Shown: positions 17,706 to 26,378, counted from the first letter of the stretch. The stretch: DNA of 64,000 bases from Epibacterium ulvae (GCF_018678075.1 NZ_JAHHIR010000033.1:62001-126000), one strand, 5' to 3'. The notes: generated by a model from the letters alone, not told the origin. Made by a program: numbers and translations.

Positions 17706-18677
17706 CTCGAAATTTGGCACCAGGGCCCGGGTCAATTGGGACCGATCAGCCATAAAGGCACCCACCTGACACAGTTGAGAGGCAAAGACTGGGTCAACGC
17801 CGGGGTGTTCCTTGTGGGTGTTCTCCATCTCGCAATGCCAACCATGCTCCTGCGCATCCATGATAATCAACTTAAAGCGCTGCACACAATGTAGCGCCGT
17901 ATATATCGCGAGGTACTCCGCGTAGTCATCAAACGGCACGCCAGAGGTTTGATCATAGGTGTCTTTTACGACTTGGATCAGATCTTCGGGCGCCAGGGGC
18001 CAGCTTTCATCGCCCAAGAGCCACGCCAGATCTTCGGCGCCATGACGCGTGCCAGACAGCTCAAACCCGTTCCAACGCAGAAACCCGTCGTCGCAAATGA
18101 CCGCATAACTGGGTCTGCAATGCCATTTGACGAACGCCCAATGGGTCACGGTCATCTTGTCGGCAACGGCTTGATAGTCAAAGCTGTCGGGAATGCCGCT
18201 TGAAAACAGCTGCAGCGCGTCGACAGAGCACACCAGGTTTTCCATCCATTCCTGTGTGGTGCCGATCTTGGGAACCAAGCGTCCGACCCCGGTTTGCCGC
18301 GCCGCAGCCTGAAATCGAAAGATCGACGCGCAGGCCTCTGCCGCCAGTTCAAGCTGGTCAGCGCGATCGTGTCCCATAACTTCTTTATCAAGACGAATGC
18401 CGCCGAGGTCCGATTGGAACAATATCCCGTCCGTCATGCCAAGGTAGGCCGGAACATCGTCACAAACTGGCGAAAGCTGTTCAAGAACCAGTGCTTCCAA
18501 ATGCGTGCGGCGAAAACTGCGTCGTTGAGAGGCAATGACGGCTTCATCCGAAAACTGAATTCGCACAGACGAAAACGGCGAGTCTTTGAGCGGAGTGACC
18601 GCCACAACATCCTTACCAAAATGGCTTGCTGCGAGACCTGAGATCAGCCGCACACGATCGGTTACAGACCCATCCAT
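17667..18677 (-). CDS. Aminoglycoside-phosphotransferase-like protein, catalytic residues altered
   Basis: A 336-residue protein whose C-terminal half resembles the APH kinase fold: FVKWHCRPSYAVICDDG, then FLRWNGFELSG and AEDLAWLLGDESWP. In active members the first block contains HxDxxxxN and the second DxE; here the catalytic Asp, the Asn and the metal-binding Asp are absent. It may be a pseudokinase, or a family using other residues. The ATG at 18677 follows GGAGGT at 4 bases; an upstream TTG at 18689 is less likely. It converges on the DgoK-like gene, and both appear to be altered kinases. Confidence 0.55.
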   Translation of the reverse strand: MDGSVTDRVRLISGLAASHFGKDVVAVTPLKDSPFSSVRIQFSDEAVIASQRRSFRRTHLEALVLEQLSPVCDDVPAYLGMTDGILFQSDLGGIRLDKEVMGHDRADQLELAAEACASIFRFQAAARQTGVGRLVPKIGTTQEWMENLVCSVDALQLFSSGIPDSFDYQAVADKMTVTHWAFVKWHCRPSYAVICDDGFLRWNGFELSGTRHGAEDLAWLLGDESWPLAPEDLIQVVKDTYDQTSGVPFDDYAEYLAIYTALHCVQRFKLIIMDAQEHGWHCEMENTHKEHPGVDPVFASQLCQVGAFMADRSQLTRALVPNFELTARTIGTISGS

Positions 18678-18754
18678 CGTTACCTCCAATACCTAGAACC
18701 AAGAAACAAAAGGCCTTGCACCAGAGATTATGTGTAAGGTGGAATTCTGAATAT

Positions 18755-18777
18755 ATTTGGGCAAGGCAGGCCCAAAT
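18755..18777 (-). terminator. Hairpin downstream of the rRNA methyltransferase gene
   Basis: ATTTGGGC (18755-18762) and GCCCAAAT (18770-18777) form a perfect 8-bp stem with a 7-base loop, about 60 bases past the stop of the minus-strand methyltransferase gene. The following bases are AT-rich but not a clean T-run, so this is a likely but not certain terminator. Confidence 0.4.
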
Positions 18778-18838
18778 TCTCCTTATGCGGTCTTAAAATA
18801 AGTAAAAATGAATGTGTTATGTTGATCGATTGCCGCGC

Positions 18839-19957
18839 TTAGGCCAGCGGATCTGTTTTGAACAAGCGCACTTTTAACCCACCATGTGCAACCGGCGCGC
18901 CCGTTGGCAGGAAGGGCAATTTGGTCGCCTTGGCCAGGCTGGTGTCGCTGGTGACAATCCCAACGCGCCATCCTTTGAATCGGCTCATCAGAACCTCTCC
19001 CACCGAGCCATACAGAGCAAACAGCAGCTTTTTATTGCCAATGCGCGCACCATAGGGCGGGTTGATCATCACCAAACCTTTTGGACCTGCGGGGGGTTGC
19101 AGATCGCTGATGGAGGCATGGGTAAAGTGGCACACTTCATCGACGCCAGCGCGCGCGGCGTTCTTTTGCGCCATGTTGACGGCGCCGGCGTTGCGGTCTG
19201 ATCCGTAGAAAGCGACAGCAGGTTGCGTTTGCGCCGTGTCTTCTTTCATCGCGTCCCAGGCCGCTGCATCAAAGCTCGCCAGCTGTTCAAACGCAAAGGC
19301 GCGGCTGCGGCCTGGATGCACGCCCGCCGCGATCTCGGCCGCTTCCAAGACGAATGTACCCGACCCGCACATGGGATCGACAACAGGCTCTGTCCCCGAA
19401 TACCCACACTCACGCAAGAACATGGCCGCCATGGATTCGCGCATGGGCGCTTTGCCAACGGCGGGCTTATGACCGCGCTTGTGGAGCGCCTCACCGGAGG
19501 TGTCGATGCTAAAGACACACGTATTGTCGTCGATGCGCAGCTTAACCGTGAGGGGCGCATCCTCTGAGATTTGGATGCCCATTTCTTCGGTCAGCGCGGT
19601 TTCGATACGCTGTGTTGCCGCGCCGGCATGGTAGATTTTGGACTTTTTGTTGGTGCTGGTCTCAACCTTGACCGGGACATCCGCACGCAGCACGTCCGCC
19701 CAGGGAAACTTGCGCGCGCGTTTGTCCAGCTGTGCGAGGTGGAAGGCACGAAACTCTCCGATGCGCGCCAAAACCCGGGTGGCCCCGCGCAAGCACAGGT
19801 TCGCGCGCCAAACATCCGACCAGCCGCCGCGTGTCACCACGCCGCCAGGGATGATCTGTGAGACCTTAAAACCCAGATCACGCGCTTCGGCCGCCAGCGG
19901 GTGTTCCAACCCAGGCGGCACCATCAGAAAAATCTCAAAATCTGCTGTTTTATCCAT
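18839..19957 (-). CDS. THUMP-domain class I RNA methyltransferase (RlmL/YcbY N-terminal type)
   Basis: A 372-residue SAM-dependent guanine-N2 methyltransferase, most likely acting on 23S rRNA. Residues 1-160 form the ferredoxin-like plus THUMP RNA-binding part (GLEHPLAAEARDLGF, ALHKRGHK). The catalytic part has motif I DPMCGSGTFVLEAAEIA, an acidic cofactor-binding residue in YGSDRNAGAV, and motif IV NPPYG. The length matches the single-domain form; the C-terminal RlmK half of the E. coli fusion is absent. The transcript is separate from metK, which has its own promoter and terminator. Confidence 0.88.
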   Translation of the reverse strand: MDKTADFEIFLMVPPGLEHPLAAEARDLGFKVSQIIPGGVVTRGGWSDVWRANLCLRGATRVLARIGEFRAFHLAQLDKRARKFPWADVLRADVPVKVETSTNKKSKIYHAGAATQRIETALTEEMGIQISEDAPLTVKLRIDDNTCVFSIDTSGEALHKRGHKPAVGKAPMRESMAAMFLRECGYSGTEPVVDPMCGSGTFVLEAAEIAAGVHPGRSRAFAFEQLASFDAAAWDAMKEDTAQTQPAVAFYGSDRNAGAVNMAQKNAARAGVDEVCHFTHASISDLQPPAGPKGLVMINPPYGARIGNKKLLFALYGSVGEVLMSRFKGWRVGIVTSDTSLAKATKLPFLPTGAPVAHGGLKVRLFKTDPLA

Positions 19958-20015
19958 GCGCCCCTGATTAGCCCCAATCGCCCTCGCCTGCGATGGTAAA
20001 TTGGACGAACAGACA

Positions 20016-20047
20016 AAAGAAAAACGGGCCCCACTGAGGCCCGTTTT
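20016..20047 (-). terminator. Rho-independent terminator of metK
   Basis: AAAACGGGCC (20021-20030) pairs perfectly with GGCCCGTTTT (20038-20047) around a 7-base loop. Read on the minus strand the stem runs into TTTTTCTTTT, a good U-tract, 24 bases past the metK stop. Confidence 0.85.
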
Positions 20048-20071
20048 CGTTCACTTTGCTGAATTTTGCGT

Positions 20072-21253
20072 TCAGACCGCTTTGGCCAATGCATCCACCA
20101 AATCGGTCCGTTCCCAGCTGAACCCACCATCCGCATCCGGCGTCCGGCCAAAGTGGCCATAGGCAGCGGTGCGTTGGTAAATCGGCTTGTTCAGGCCCAG
20201 ATGGGTGCGAATGCCACGGGGCGTCAGGTCGATCACCTGAGGGATTGCGGCTTCAATCGCTGCAGCCTCAACCTTGCCAGAGCCATGCAGATCCGCATAG
20301 ATCGACAAAGGTGCGGCCACGCCGATCGCGTAAGACAGCTGAATGGTGCAGCGTTCGGCCATGCCAGCGGCGACCACGTTCTTTGCCAGATAGCGCGCAA
20401 CGTAAGCCGCCGAGCGGTCCACTTTGGTCGGATCTTTGCCGGAGAAGGCACCGCCACCATGCGGCGCGGCACCGCCATAGGTATCCACGATGATCTTGCG
20501 GCCCGTGAGACCCGCATCGCCATCCGGACCACCAATCACGAATTTCCCGGTTGGGTTTACGTGCCAGACGGTTTCATCCGTCAGCCAGCCATCGGGCAGA
20601 ACTTCGTGGAAGTAAGGCTCGACAAGGGCGCGGATGTCGTTTGATGTCAGCGTCTCATCCAGGTGCTGTGTCGACAGAACCAGCGAGCTGACGCCAACCG
20701 GTTTGCCATCGCGATAAGAGACCGAGAGCTGCGATTTCGCATCCGGTCCCAGCGCAGGCTCGGTGCCGTCTTTGCGCACTTCGGCCAGACGTCGCAGAAT
20801 GGCGTGCGAATACTGGATCGGCGCGGGCATCAAAGCGTCCGTCTCATCCGTGGCATAGCCAAACATGATCCCCTGGTCGCCGGCACCTTCGTCCTTGTCC
20901 GCGGCGGCATCGACGCCTTGGGCAATATGTGCAGATTGCTCGTGCAGAAGGTTGGTAATTTCCACCGTCTCGTGGTGGAATTTATCCTGTTCGTATCCGA
21001 TGTCTTTGATACAGGCGCGGGTGATCGCGTCGATCTTGCCCATGTAGTCGTGCAGCTTGTCCTGATCGGACAGGCCGACTTCGCCCCCAATAACCACGCG
21101 ATTTGTGGTTGCAAAGGTCTCTGCTGCGACGCGGGCTTCCGGCTCTTCGGCCAGGAATGCGTCCAACACAGCGTCGGAAATCCGGTCACAGACTTTGTCT
21201 GGGTGACCTTCGGATACCGACTCCGAAGTAAACGTGTAATTTAATCGTGTCAT
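20072..21253 (-). CDS. metK: S-adenosylmethionine synthetase
   Basis: MetK joins ATP and methionine into S-adenosylmethionine in the cytoplasm. The 393-residue protein begins [20 protein letters not shown] (substrate loop) and carries [27 protein letters not shown] and the C-terminal FGR region; its length is usual for the family. The start is settled by the leader: the ATG at 21253 is placed 9 bases after GGAG, which is the 3' strand of the SAM/SAH riboswitch, whereas the in-frame ATG at 21268 lies inside the aptamer. Expression should fall when SAM or SAH binds the leader and hides the ribosome site. A terminator follows the gene. Confidence 0.98.
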   Translation of the reverse strand: MTRLNYTFTSESVSEGHPDKVCDRISDAVLDAFLAEEPEARVAAETFATTNRVVIGGEVGLSDQDKLHDYMGKIDAITRACIKDIGYEQDKFHHETVEITNLLHEQSAHIAQGVDAAADKDEGAGDQGIMFGYATDETDALMPAPIQYSHAILRRLAEVRKDGTEPALGPDAKSQLSVSYRDGKPVGVSSLVLSTQHLDETLTSNDIRALVEPYFHEVLPDGWLTDETVWHVNPTGKFVIGGPDGDAGLTGRKIIVDTYGGAAPHGGGAFSGKDPTKVDRSAAYVARYLAKNVVAAGMAERCTIQLSYAIGVAAPLSIYADLHGSGKVEAAAIEAAIPQVIDLTPRGIRTHLGLNKPIYQRTAAYGHFGRTPDADGGFSWERTDLVDALAKAV

Positions 21254-21260
21254 TGGGAGG

Positions 21261-21306
21261 TGCTCCATTGGTTTAACTTGTCACGCCAGGAAGCCGTTGT
21301 GACAAG
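21261..21306 (-). promoter_or_regulatory. SAM/SAH riboswitch
   Basis: On the minus strand CTTGTCAC (21306-21299) and GTGACAAG pair in a perfect 8-bp P1 helix enclosing ACGGCTTCCTGGC, which is the conserved core of the SAM/SAH riboswitch (Rfam RF01727) as I remember it. AATGGAGCA follows just downstream; its GGAGCA forms the pseudoknot with the loop in this class and is also the metK ribosome-binding site. The class is described only upstream of metK in Rhodobacterales, matching gene and lineage. Ligand binding would block translation. Confidence 0.93.
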
Positions 21307-21316
21307 AGGTTCTCCC

Positions 21317-21345
21317 CGCATAAGCGGAGTGTGCTTCAAGGTCAA
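21317..21345 (-). promoter_or_regulatory. Candidate sigma-70-type promoter of metK
   Basis: Read on the minus strand, TTGACC (21345-21340) and TATGCG (21322-21317) are separated by exactly 17 bases. Initiation about 7 bases on would fall near 21310, just before the riboswitch P1 helix, giving metK a leader that is almost entirely aptamer. The -10 match is moderate. Confidence 0.5.
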
Positions 21346-21347
21346 TG

Positions 21348-22859
21348 TTATAGAGACGAGACCTTAACCGCCTGTTTGCGTCGCGCCACATAAATGTGGG
21401 AAAATGCGGGTATTCCGAGAAAAAAGACGCAAAACCCCAACCAGGGCCAGTCACCCGTATGTGCATAAAGGGTCGCGGGCAGCGGCGCTGGAAGCTGTGC
21501 GTCAACGTATCCCGCCTGCCCCAGCGGGATCAATGCGTTGGGCACGATGCGGCCAAAGGGGTCAATCATGGCAGAAACACCGGTGTTTGCGACCCGGACC
21601 ATCGGTAGACCTTGTTCCGCCGCGCGCATCTGCGCCTGAACCAGATGTTGCTGGGGGCCGGAGTAGGTGCCGAACCATGCGTCATTAGTCAACAAGGCGA
21701 GAAAATCGGGGCGATCCGCAACGGTTGGGACCTCATGCGGGAACACGCCCTCATAACAGATCAGCGGCAAAAACCGCCCAACCGGTGAGGACAAAACAGG
21801 CTGGTTCGCCCCGGCCGTGTATCCGGAATTCGCCCGCGCCGCGAGACCGTAGATGCCAAAGCGCGCCACAAGATCCGGGAAGGGCATGTATTCGCCAAAG
21901 GGCACCAGATGCACCTTGTCATAGGTCTCTTGCGGTGTTCCTGCGGCGTCCAACAGCACTGCTGAGTTGAAGTATTTCCCGTCCTCTTCGCGCTGTATAC
22001 CCATCAAGATCGGCGCGCCATTGGCGGATTGCGAAATCACCCCAAGCGTATCGGTGGCATAGTTCAACAGCTGCGGCACAGCCGTTTCCGGCCAGACGAT
22101 CAAATCCGGCTTCGGCGCGATCGCAGAATAGCCGACCTGACGGCGGACAAAGTCCCAGCGTTTGTCTGGATCCCATTTCTCATCCTGAGGGGCGTTGGGC
22201 TGGACCAAACGCACCAGATGATCCGTTGTTGCGACATCTGCCGGTTTTGGCAGCGGCGGCAGCACCGTGAAGACAATCGCGACAGCCGTCCCGGACGGAA
22301 GCAGCGCCCACCATTTTTGTTGCAGCACCAGTGGCAAGGGGAGGAAGACCAAAAGTTTCGCCAAGGCGACCCCCTGCGGGCCGATCCATGGCAGCAGCCG
22401 CAGGGTAAGATCACCCACCGCAAGCTGCCCCAATGCGCCCCAAGGAAAACCGGTTAAGGCGTAGGCACGCAGGAACTCCACCAACGACCAAGCACCAATC
22501 AGCGCAAGGATACGCCAATTGCCGTGGCTCACCCGCTGCGCCACACAAAAGGCCGCGCCCCAAAACAGTGCAAGCCCCCCGGCCAAAAGCACCAGGGCAA
22601 AAGGTGCCATCCAACCATAGGTCGCCGCATCTATTTGGAAGGGTTCAACGATCCACGACAGACCCGTGGCAAAATACCCGGCCCCGAAACACCAGCCGAG
22701 CCACCAAGCACGCGCGCATGTGGTTTCGCGTAAGAAAAGAAAGGCAATACCAACAAGCGCCACCGGGGCAGCAAAGACCAAATTTGTTGGCGCCAGACCC
22801 TGGGCCATGACAGCGCCAAGACCCAGCGCAAGACCCAATGGCCCAAAGAGCCCCAGCAT
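21348..22859 (-). CDS. lnt: Apolipoprotein N-acyltransferase
   Basis: Lnt adds the third acyl chain to lipoproteins at the outer face of the inner membrane. The 503-residue protein has several N-terminal membrane helices, a nitrilase-like periplasmic domain (LVQPNAPQDEKWD; the catalytic-Glu region VWPETAVPQLL; CYEGVFPHEV with the catalytic Cys; TNDAWFGTYSGPQQHL), and a final membrane helix near the C-terminus. The ATG at 22859 has GGAG 10 bases ahead and lies 8 bases past the corC stop. The upstream extension of the frame is arginine-rich and is antisense to nothing useful. It follows corC as in the classic ybeZ-ybeY-corC-lnt series. Confidence 0.95.
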   Translation of the reverse strand: MLGLFGPLGLALGLGAVMAQGLAPTNLVFAAPVALVGIAFLFLRETTCARAWWLGWCFGAGYFATGLSWIVEPFQIDAATYGWMAPFALVLLAGGLALFWGAAFCVAQRVSHGNWRILALIGAWSLVEFLRAYALTGFPWGALGQLAVGDLTLRLLPWIGPQGVALAKLLVFLPLPLVLQQKWWALLPSGTAVAIVFTVLPPLPKPADVATTDHLVRLVQPNAPQDEKWDPDKRWDFVRRQVGYSAIAPKPDLIVWPETAVPQLLNYATDTLGVISQSANGAPILMGIQREEDGKYFNSAVLLDAAGTPQETYDKVHLVPFGEYMPFPDLVARFGIYGLAARANSGYTAGANQPVLSSPVGRFLPLICYEGVFPHEVPTVADRPDFLALLTNDAWFGTYSGPQQHLVQAQMRAAEQGLPMVRVANTGVSAMIDPFGRIVPNALIPLGQAGYVDAQLPAPLPATLYAHTGDWPWLGFCVFFLGIPAFSHIYVARRKQAVKVSSL

Positions 22860-22866
22860 TTTGCGC

Positions 22867-23769
22867 CTACTCCGCCGCGGCCTGCGGCAAGCGCACGCGC
22901 AGTCGTTTGATCCGGCGCGGGTCGGCATCCATCACTTCGAACTCGATCCCTTCGGGGTGGCGGATCACTTCTCCGCGCGCAGGCACCCGTCCACAAAGGA
23001 TAAAGACCAGTCCACCCAAGGTGTCGATCTCTTCCTCGTCGATGTCCTCATGGGCCGTCAGAGATCGCCCCAACTCTGTCTCGAATTCCGGCAGCGGGGT
23101 TTTCGCCTGCGCCACAAAACAACCGGGCTTTTCCTGGAACCAGGTCTGCAGCTCGTTTGCGTCGTGCTCATCCTCAATCTCACCCACGACCTGCTCGATA
23201 AGATCTTCGATGGTCACAAGCCCGTCGACGCCACCGTATTCATCGATGACAAGCGCCATATGGCGACGTTCGGCCTGCATCTTGGTCAAAAGGACCCCGA
23301 TGGGCATTGAAGGCGGCACAAAGAGTAGCGGGCGCAGCATCTGTGTCAGGTCGAAATCATCGGAAACGCCATTGAACCCGCGTGTCAGCGCAAAATCCTT
23401 CAGGTGCGCCATGCCAATCGGCGTATCCAGCGTGCCTTCGTAGACGGGGATTCGCGTGAAACCACTGTCGCGAAACACCTGAACCAGCTCGTCCTGGGTG
23501 ATCGCGGCCGGGATAGACACGATTTCAGCGGTGGGCGTTGCCACATCTTCCACCCGCAAGCGGCGCAGGTTTATCATCCCATGCGGCTGCTGAGGAACGG
23601 GCGCAAAGCCATTCACTTCAACGGGTTTTGGAGGCTCGTTGGCCGACAGATTGCCGAAAAATCGGCTGAGAAAACCAGGTTTTGAGGTGTCGATTGACCT
23701 CATCACCTCTTCGTTGTCGTTCTGCAGCGCGCGTTGCGCTGCGTTAGAACTGCCTTCAATGTCGCCCAT
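22867..23769 (-). CDS. corC: CBS-domain CorC/HlyC-type protein
   Basis: A 300-residue soluble protein with two CBS domains (about 70-130 and 135-195: PAAITQDELVQVFRDSG, FTRIPVYEGTLD, HMALVIDEYGGVDGLVTIED) followed by the CorC_HlyC domain (about 215-295). CorC is linked to Mg/Co efflux in E. coli; its biochemical role is uncertain. It has no DUF21 membrane domain, fitting the short CorC form. The ATG at 23769 is preferred over the TTG three bases upstream. It sits between ybeY and lnt, as in many proteobacteria. Confidence 0.92.
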   Translation of the reverse strand: MGDIEGSSNAAQRALQNDNEEVMRSIDTSKPGFLSRFFGNLSANEPPKPVEVNGFAPVPQQPHGMINLRRLRVEDVATPTAEIVSIPAAITQDELVQVFRDSGFTRIPVYEGTLDTPIGMAHLKDFALTRGFNGVSDDFDLTQMLRPLLFVPPSMPIGVLLTKMQAERRHMALVIDEYGGVDGLVTIEDLIEQVVGEIEDEHDANELQTWFQEKPGCFVAQAKTPLPEFETELGRSLTAHEDIDEEEIDTLGGLVFILCGRVPARGEVIRHPEGIEFEVMDADPRRIKRLRVRLPQAAAE

Positions 23770-23808
23770 CAATCCTATCCGTTAAGGCCCCACAATAGGG
23801 TCGTCTAT

Positions 23809-24303
23809 TTATGTATATGGGTTAGGGATACCTAGTTTGCCAAGTATCTCCACCTCTATTCTTTCCATCAAAGTAGCATCTTCGTCACGAATGTGATCAT
23901 AACCCAAAAGATGCAACATTCCGTGAACGACCAGATGTCGCACGTGATCAACGATCGGTTTCCCTGCTTCTGCAGCTTCGCGTGCACAGGTTTCATAGGC
24001 AATCGCAATATCGCCGAGGGAAATTTCACCCGTAAAATCCGACTGAGGCATTGCCGGGTTTGCGCCTGGATACTCGGCTGCCAGCTCTTCGGCTGGCCAG
24101 CTCAGCACATTTGTGGCCTTGGGCTTGTCACGAAATTCCGAATTGAGCTCGGCAATCCGCGCGTCATCACAGGCAAGGATAACCAATTCGCAGTCCTCGG
24201 CCTCCAGCGACATATGTGCAAGCGTGGCATCAACGGCCTCTTGCGCAAGGTCGACCAGCGCCGTGTCCTGCCAGCGGCTGTCTGCAATCTCGATGTCCAA
24301 CAT
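23809..24303 (-). CDS. ybeY: Endoribonuclease YbeY
   Basis: YbeY is a zinc-dependent endoribonuclease needed for 16S rRNA 3'-end maturation and ribosome quality control. The 164-residue protein carries the diagnostic zinc motif HGMLHLLGYDH near the C-terminus, with NSEFRDKPKATNVLSWP earlier. The ATG at 24303 is used; the TTG four codons upstream is less likely. It lies 24 bases after phoH and 39 bases before corC, as part of one operon. Confidence 0.95.
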   Translation of the reverse strand: MLDIEIADSRWQDTALVDLAQEAVDATLAHMSLEAEDCELVILACDDARIAELNSEFRDKPKATNVLSWPAEELAAEYPGANPAMPQSDFTGEISLGDIAIAYETCAREAAEAGKPIVDHVRHLVVHGMLHLLGYDHIRDEDATLMERIEVEILGKLGIPNPYT

Positions 24304-24327
24304 GCTTTCATCCAACGGGCACAGGCG

Positions 24328-25341
24328 TTATGCCGGTGCTTCGTCGGCCTCATATGCTTCAATGATAGCCGCCACAAGAGGATGGCGCACGACATCGCGC
24401 GATGTGAAGTAATTAAAGCTGATCTTTGGCACATCGCCCAGCAGACGTTCTGCATCACGCAGGCCAGAGGTCACGCCACGCGGCAGATCAACCTGACTGC
24501 GGTCACCTGTGATCACCATACGCGAGCCCTCCCCCAGACGGGTCAGGAACATCTTCATCTGCATGGTCGTGGCATTTTGCGCCTCATCCAACACAACAAA
24601 AGCATTGGACAAGGTACGCCCACGCATAAACGCCAATGGTGCAATCTCGATCGTCTTTTCTTCCTTCAGCTTGGCAAGCTGTTTGCCGGGCAAAAAGTCG
24701 TTCAACGCATCATAAAGCGGCTGCATATAGGGATCGACCTTTTCCTCCTGCGTGCCGGGCAAAAAGCCCAAGCGTTCACCTGCCTCGACGGCGGGGCGAC
24801 ATAGGATGATCTTGTCCACATGTCCGGTGATGTACATCGACACACCGACAGCCACCGCAAGATAGGTCTTACCCGTGCCTGCAGGGCCGATACCAAAGGC
24901 CATTTCATGCTCAAACAGCGACTGGACATAGGCTTTCTGCGCATCGGTGCGCGGCTCAACCAGCTTTTTACGAGTCTTGATCTCAACCTTGCCGCCACGA
25001 AACATTTCAAGCTGGTCACCGGTCGACGGCTCTTCCGCCGCCCTGGTGTCCATGCGCAGCTCGCGGTCCACATCGGCGACCTCAACACTGCGCCCGGTCT
25101 CTAATCGGTCGTAGAGCGCGGTCAGTACAGCCGCCGCCTGTTCACGCATTTCAGCATCGCCCATGATCGACAGCAGATTGCCTCGTCGGACGATTTGAAC
25201 ACCTAATTTTTGTTCGATTTCAGCCAGGTGTCGATCGTATTCACCACAAAGGTCGATCAACAAACGATTATCAGGGAATTCCAAGAGCACTTCATGGGTC
25301 GTGGTCTGGTCTTCTGCAGGGTTCGGGGCACCAAAGGCCAA
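24328..25341 (-). CDS. PhoH-like ATPase (YbeZ)
   Basis: A 337-residue PhoH-family ATPase: Walker A GPAGTGKTYLA, Walker B VVLDEAQN, and TGDRSQVDLP further on, preceded by an N-terminal KH-like part. YbeZ works with YbeY in rRNA processing in bacteria where it has been studied. The start codon is TTG at 25341 with GGAG 7 bases ahead. Its usual upstream partner miaB lies 1.3 kb away because two envelope genes are inserted between them. Confidence 0.93.
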   Translation of the reverse strand: MAFGAPNPAEDQTTTHEVLLEFPDNRLLIDLCGEYDRHLAEIEQKLGVQIVRRGNLLSIMGDAEMREQAAAVLTALYDRLETGRSVEVADVDRELRMDTRAAEEPSTGDQLEMFRGGKVEIKTRKKLVEPRTDAQKAYVQSLFEHEMAFGIGPAGTGKTYLAVAVGVSMYITGHVDKIILCRPAVEAGERLGFLPGTQEEKVDPYMQPLYDALNDFLPGKQLAKLKEEKTIEIAPLAFMRGRTLSNAFVVLDEAQNATTMQMKMFLTRLGEGSRMVITGDRSQVDLPRGVTSGLRDAERLLGDVPKISFNYFTSRDVVRHPLVAAIIEAYEADEAPA

Positions 25342-25429
25342 GCGGTTCTCCTGTTTCCGGCGTTACAGGTTAAGTCTGCCCTTGTCCCCGCCGCCGCGCA
25401 AGCTCCGATCACGAGATTTCATGTAAGTG

Positions 25430-25456
25430 AAACAAATAGACCGCCCCAAGGGGCGG
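25430..25456 (-). terminator. Likely terminator of the small lipoprotein gene
   Basis: CCGCCCC (25441-25447) and GGGGCGG (25450-25456) form a GC stem just past the stop of the minus-strand lipoprotein gene, followed on that strand by TCTATTTGTTT. The two-base spacer means a few stem pairs must open to form the loop. It would insulate phoH from the gene pair upstream. Confidence 0.55.
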
Positions 25457-25484
25457 CCATTTAAGCAGTTTATCGCCAATAAGA

Positions 25485-25796
25485 TCAGAGGCTGTCAGCA
25501 ATATTGGAGCCCTGTTTGAACGGGCCTGTTGCAACATTGCGTGGCAGCTCGCTGTTGCAAACCGGCTTGCCATCTGGGGTACGGCGCAGGTCCGCATACC
25601 CTTCGACACCGTCATCAATAATCCAATGCTCACATCCGTTTGGATCAACCCAGATCCCGGCGGTCAGCTGCGACAGATCCTTGCTGTCGGTGCCCCGGTC
25701 GAGAGATTTATTCGGGCCAACCACACCGTGGCCTGCCGAACATGCACTGGTCAGGCCGGCAACTGCGATCAGGGCGAAAACCTTGGTAACTTTCAT
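25485..25796 (-). CDS. Small lipoprotein with DPxGCEHW module
   Basis: A 103-residue lipoprotein. It has a lipoprotein signal peptide with lipobox LTSAC and lipidated Cys19. The mature part contains WVDPNGCEHWIIDDG followed by a TPDGKPVC box; the two cysteines could form a disulfide. The same module (WVDPDGCEHWVMDDG, TPDGKPVC) opens the mature OmpA-like protein encoded just upstream, so the pair probably arose by domain sharing. The ATG at 25796 has GGGAG 7 bases ahead and lies 12 bases after the OmpA-like gene. Its function is unknown; I infer an envelope role together with that protein. Confidence 0.8.
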   Translation of the reverse strand: MKVTKVFALIAVAGLTSACSAGHGVVGPNKSLDRGTDSKDLSQLTAGIWVDPNGCEHWIIDDGVEGYADLRRTPDGKPVCNSELPRNVATGPFKQGSNIADSL

Positions 25797-25808
25797 ACTC
25801 ACTCTCCC

Positions 25809-26378
25809 TTAACGCAGGCAGTAGATTTCGACACGACGGTTTTCCGCCATGTTTGCAGCATTCGTGTTCGGCTGGCGCGGATCACGTTCACCATAGGCGC
25901 GCACGTCGAACAAGCGGGCACCAACGGAACGCGCAACATTTGCTACCGCACCGGCGCGGCGCTGAGACAGGCTGATGTTATATTCATCAGAGGCGCGGCT
26001 GTCGGTGTGACCTGCAACAACAAACCCGCGGAAGCTGCCTTTTTTCGAATTGAAGAAGTCTTCAAGACGCTCGCGTCCTGCCGCGTTAATGTAATGCTTG
26101 TCGGTGGCAAAGAATTGATCCGTTGGCATCATGCCGCACAGCTCACCCCGGCGGCAAACCGGCTTGCCATCTGGGGTCACGTGCGGGGTCATGAAGCCTT
26201 CGGCGCCATCATCCATCACCCAATGTTCGCACCCATCCGGATCGACCCAGATGGTTGGAATGTAACGTTCACCCACAATTGTACGCGTCTGGGCCGCAGC
26301 ACCAGAAACCCCAAGAGCCAGCGCCAATGCACCCGCAGCAACGACTGCACCTAGTGTTTTTGCTTTTTCAATCACCAC
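25809..26378 (-). CDS. OmpA-family envelope protein with DPxGCEHW module
   Basis: A 189-residue secreted protein: signal peptide to about residue 29 (GVSGAAAQ), then the WVDPDGCEHWVMDDG...TPDGKPVC module (about 43-77), then an OmpA-like peptidoglycan-binding domain (FVVAGHTDSRASDEYNISLS, RRAGAVANVA, YGERDPRQPNTNAANMAENR). There is no beta-barrel domain, so it probably tethers peptidoglycan from the periplasm or outer membrane. The start is one of two tandem GTG codons with AAGGA ahead. It forms an operon with the small lipoprotein gene. Confidence 0.88.
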   Translation of the reverse strand: MVIEKAKTLGAVVAAGALALALGVSGAAAQTRTIVGERYIPTIWVDPDGCEHWVMDDGAEGFMTPHVTPDGKPVCRRGELCGMMPTDQFFATDKHYINAAGRERLEDFFNSKKGSFRGFVVAGHTDSRASDEYNISLSQRRAGAVANVARSVGARLFDVRAYGERDPRQPNTNAANMAENRRVEIYCLR

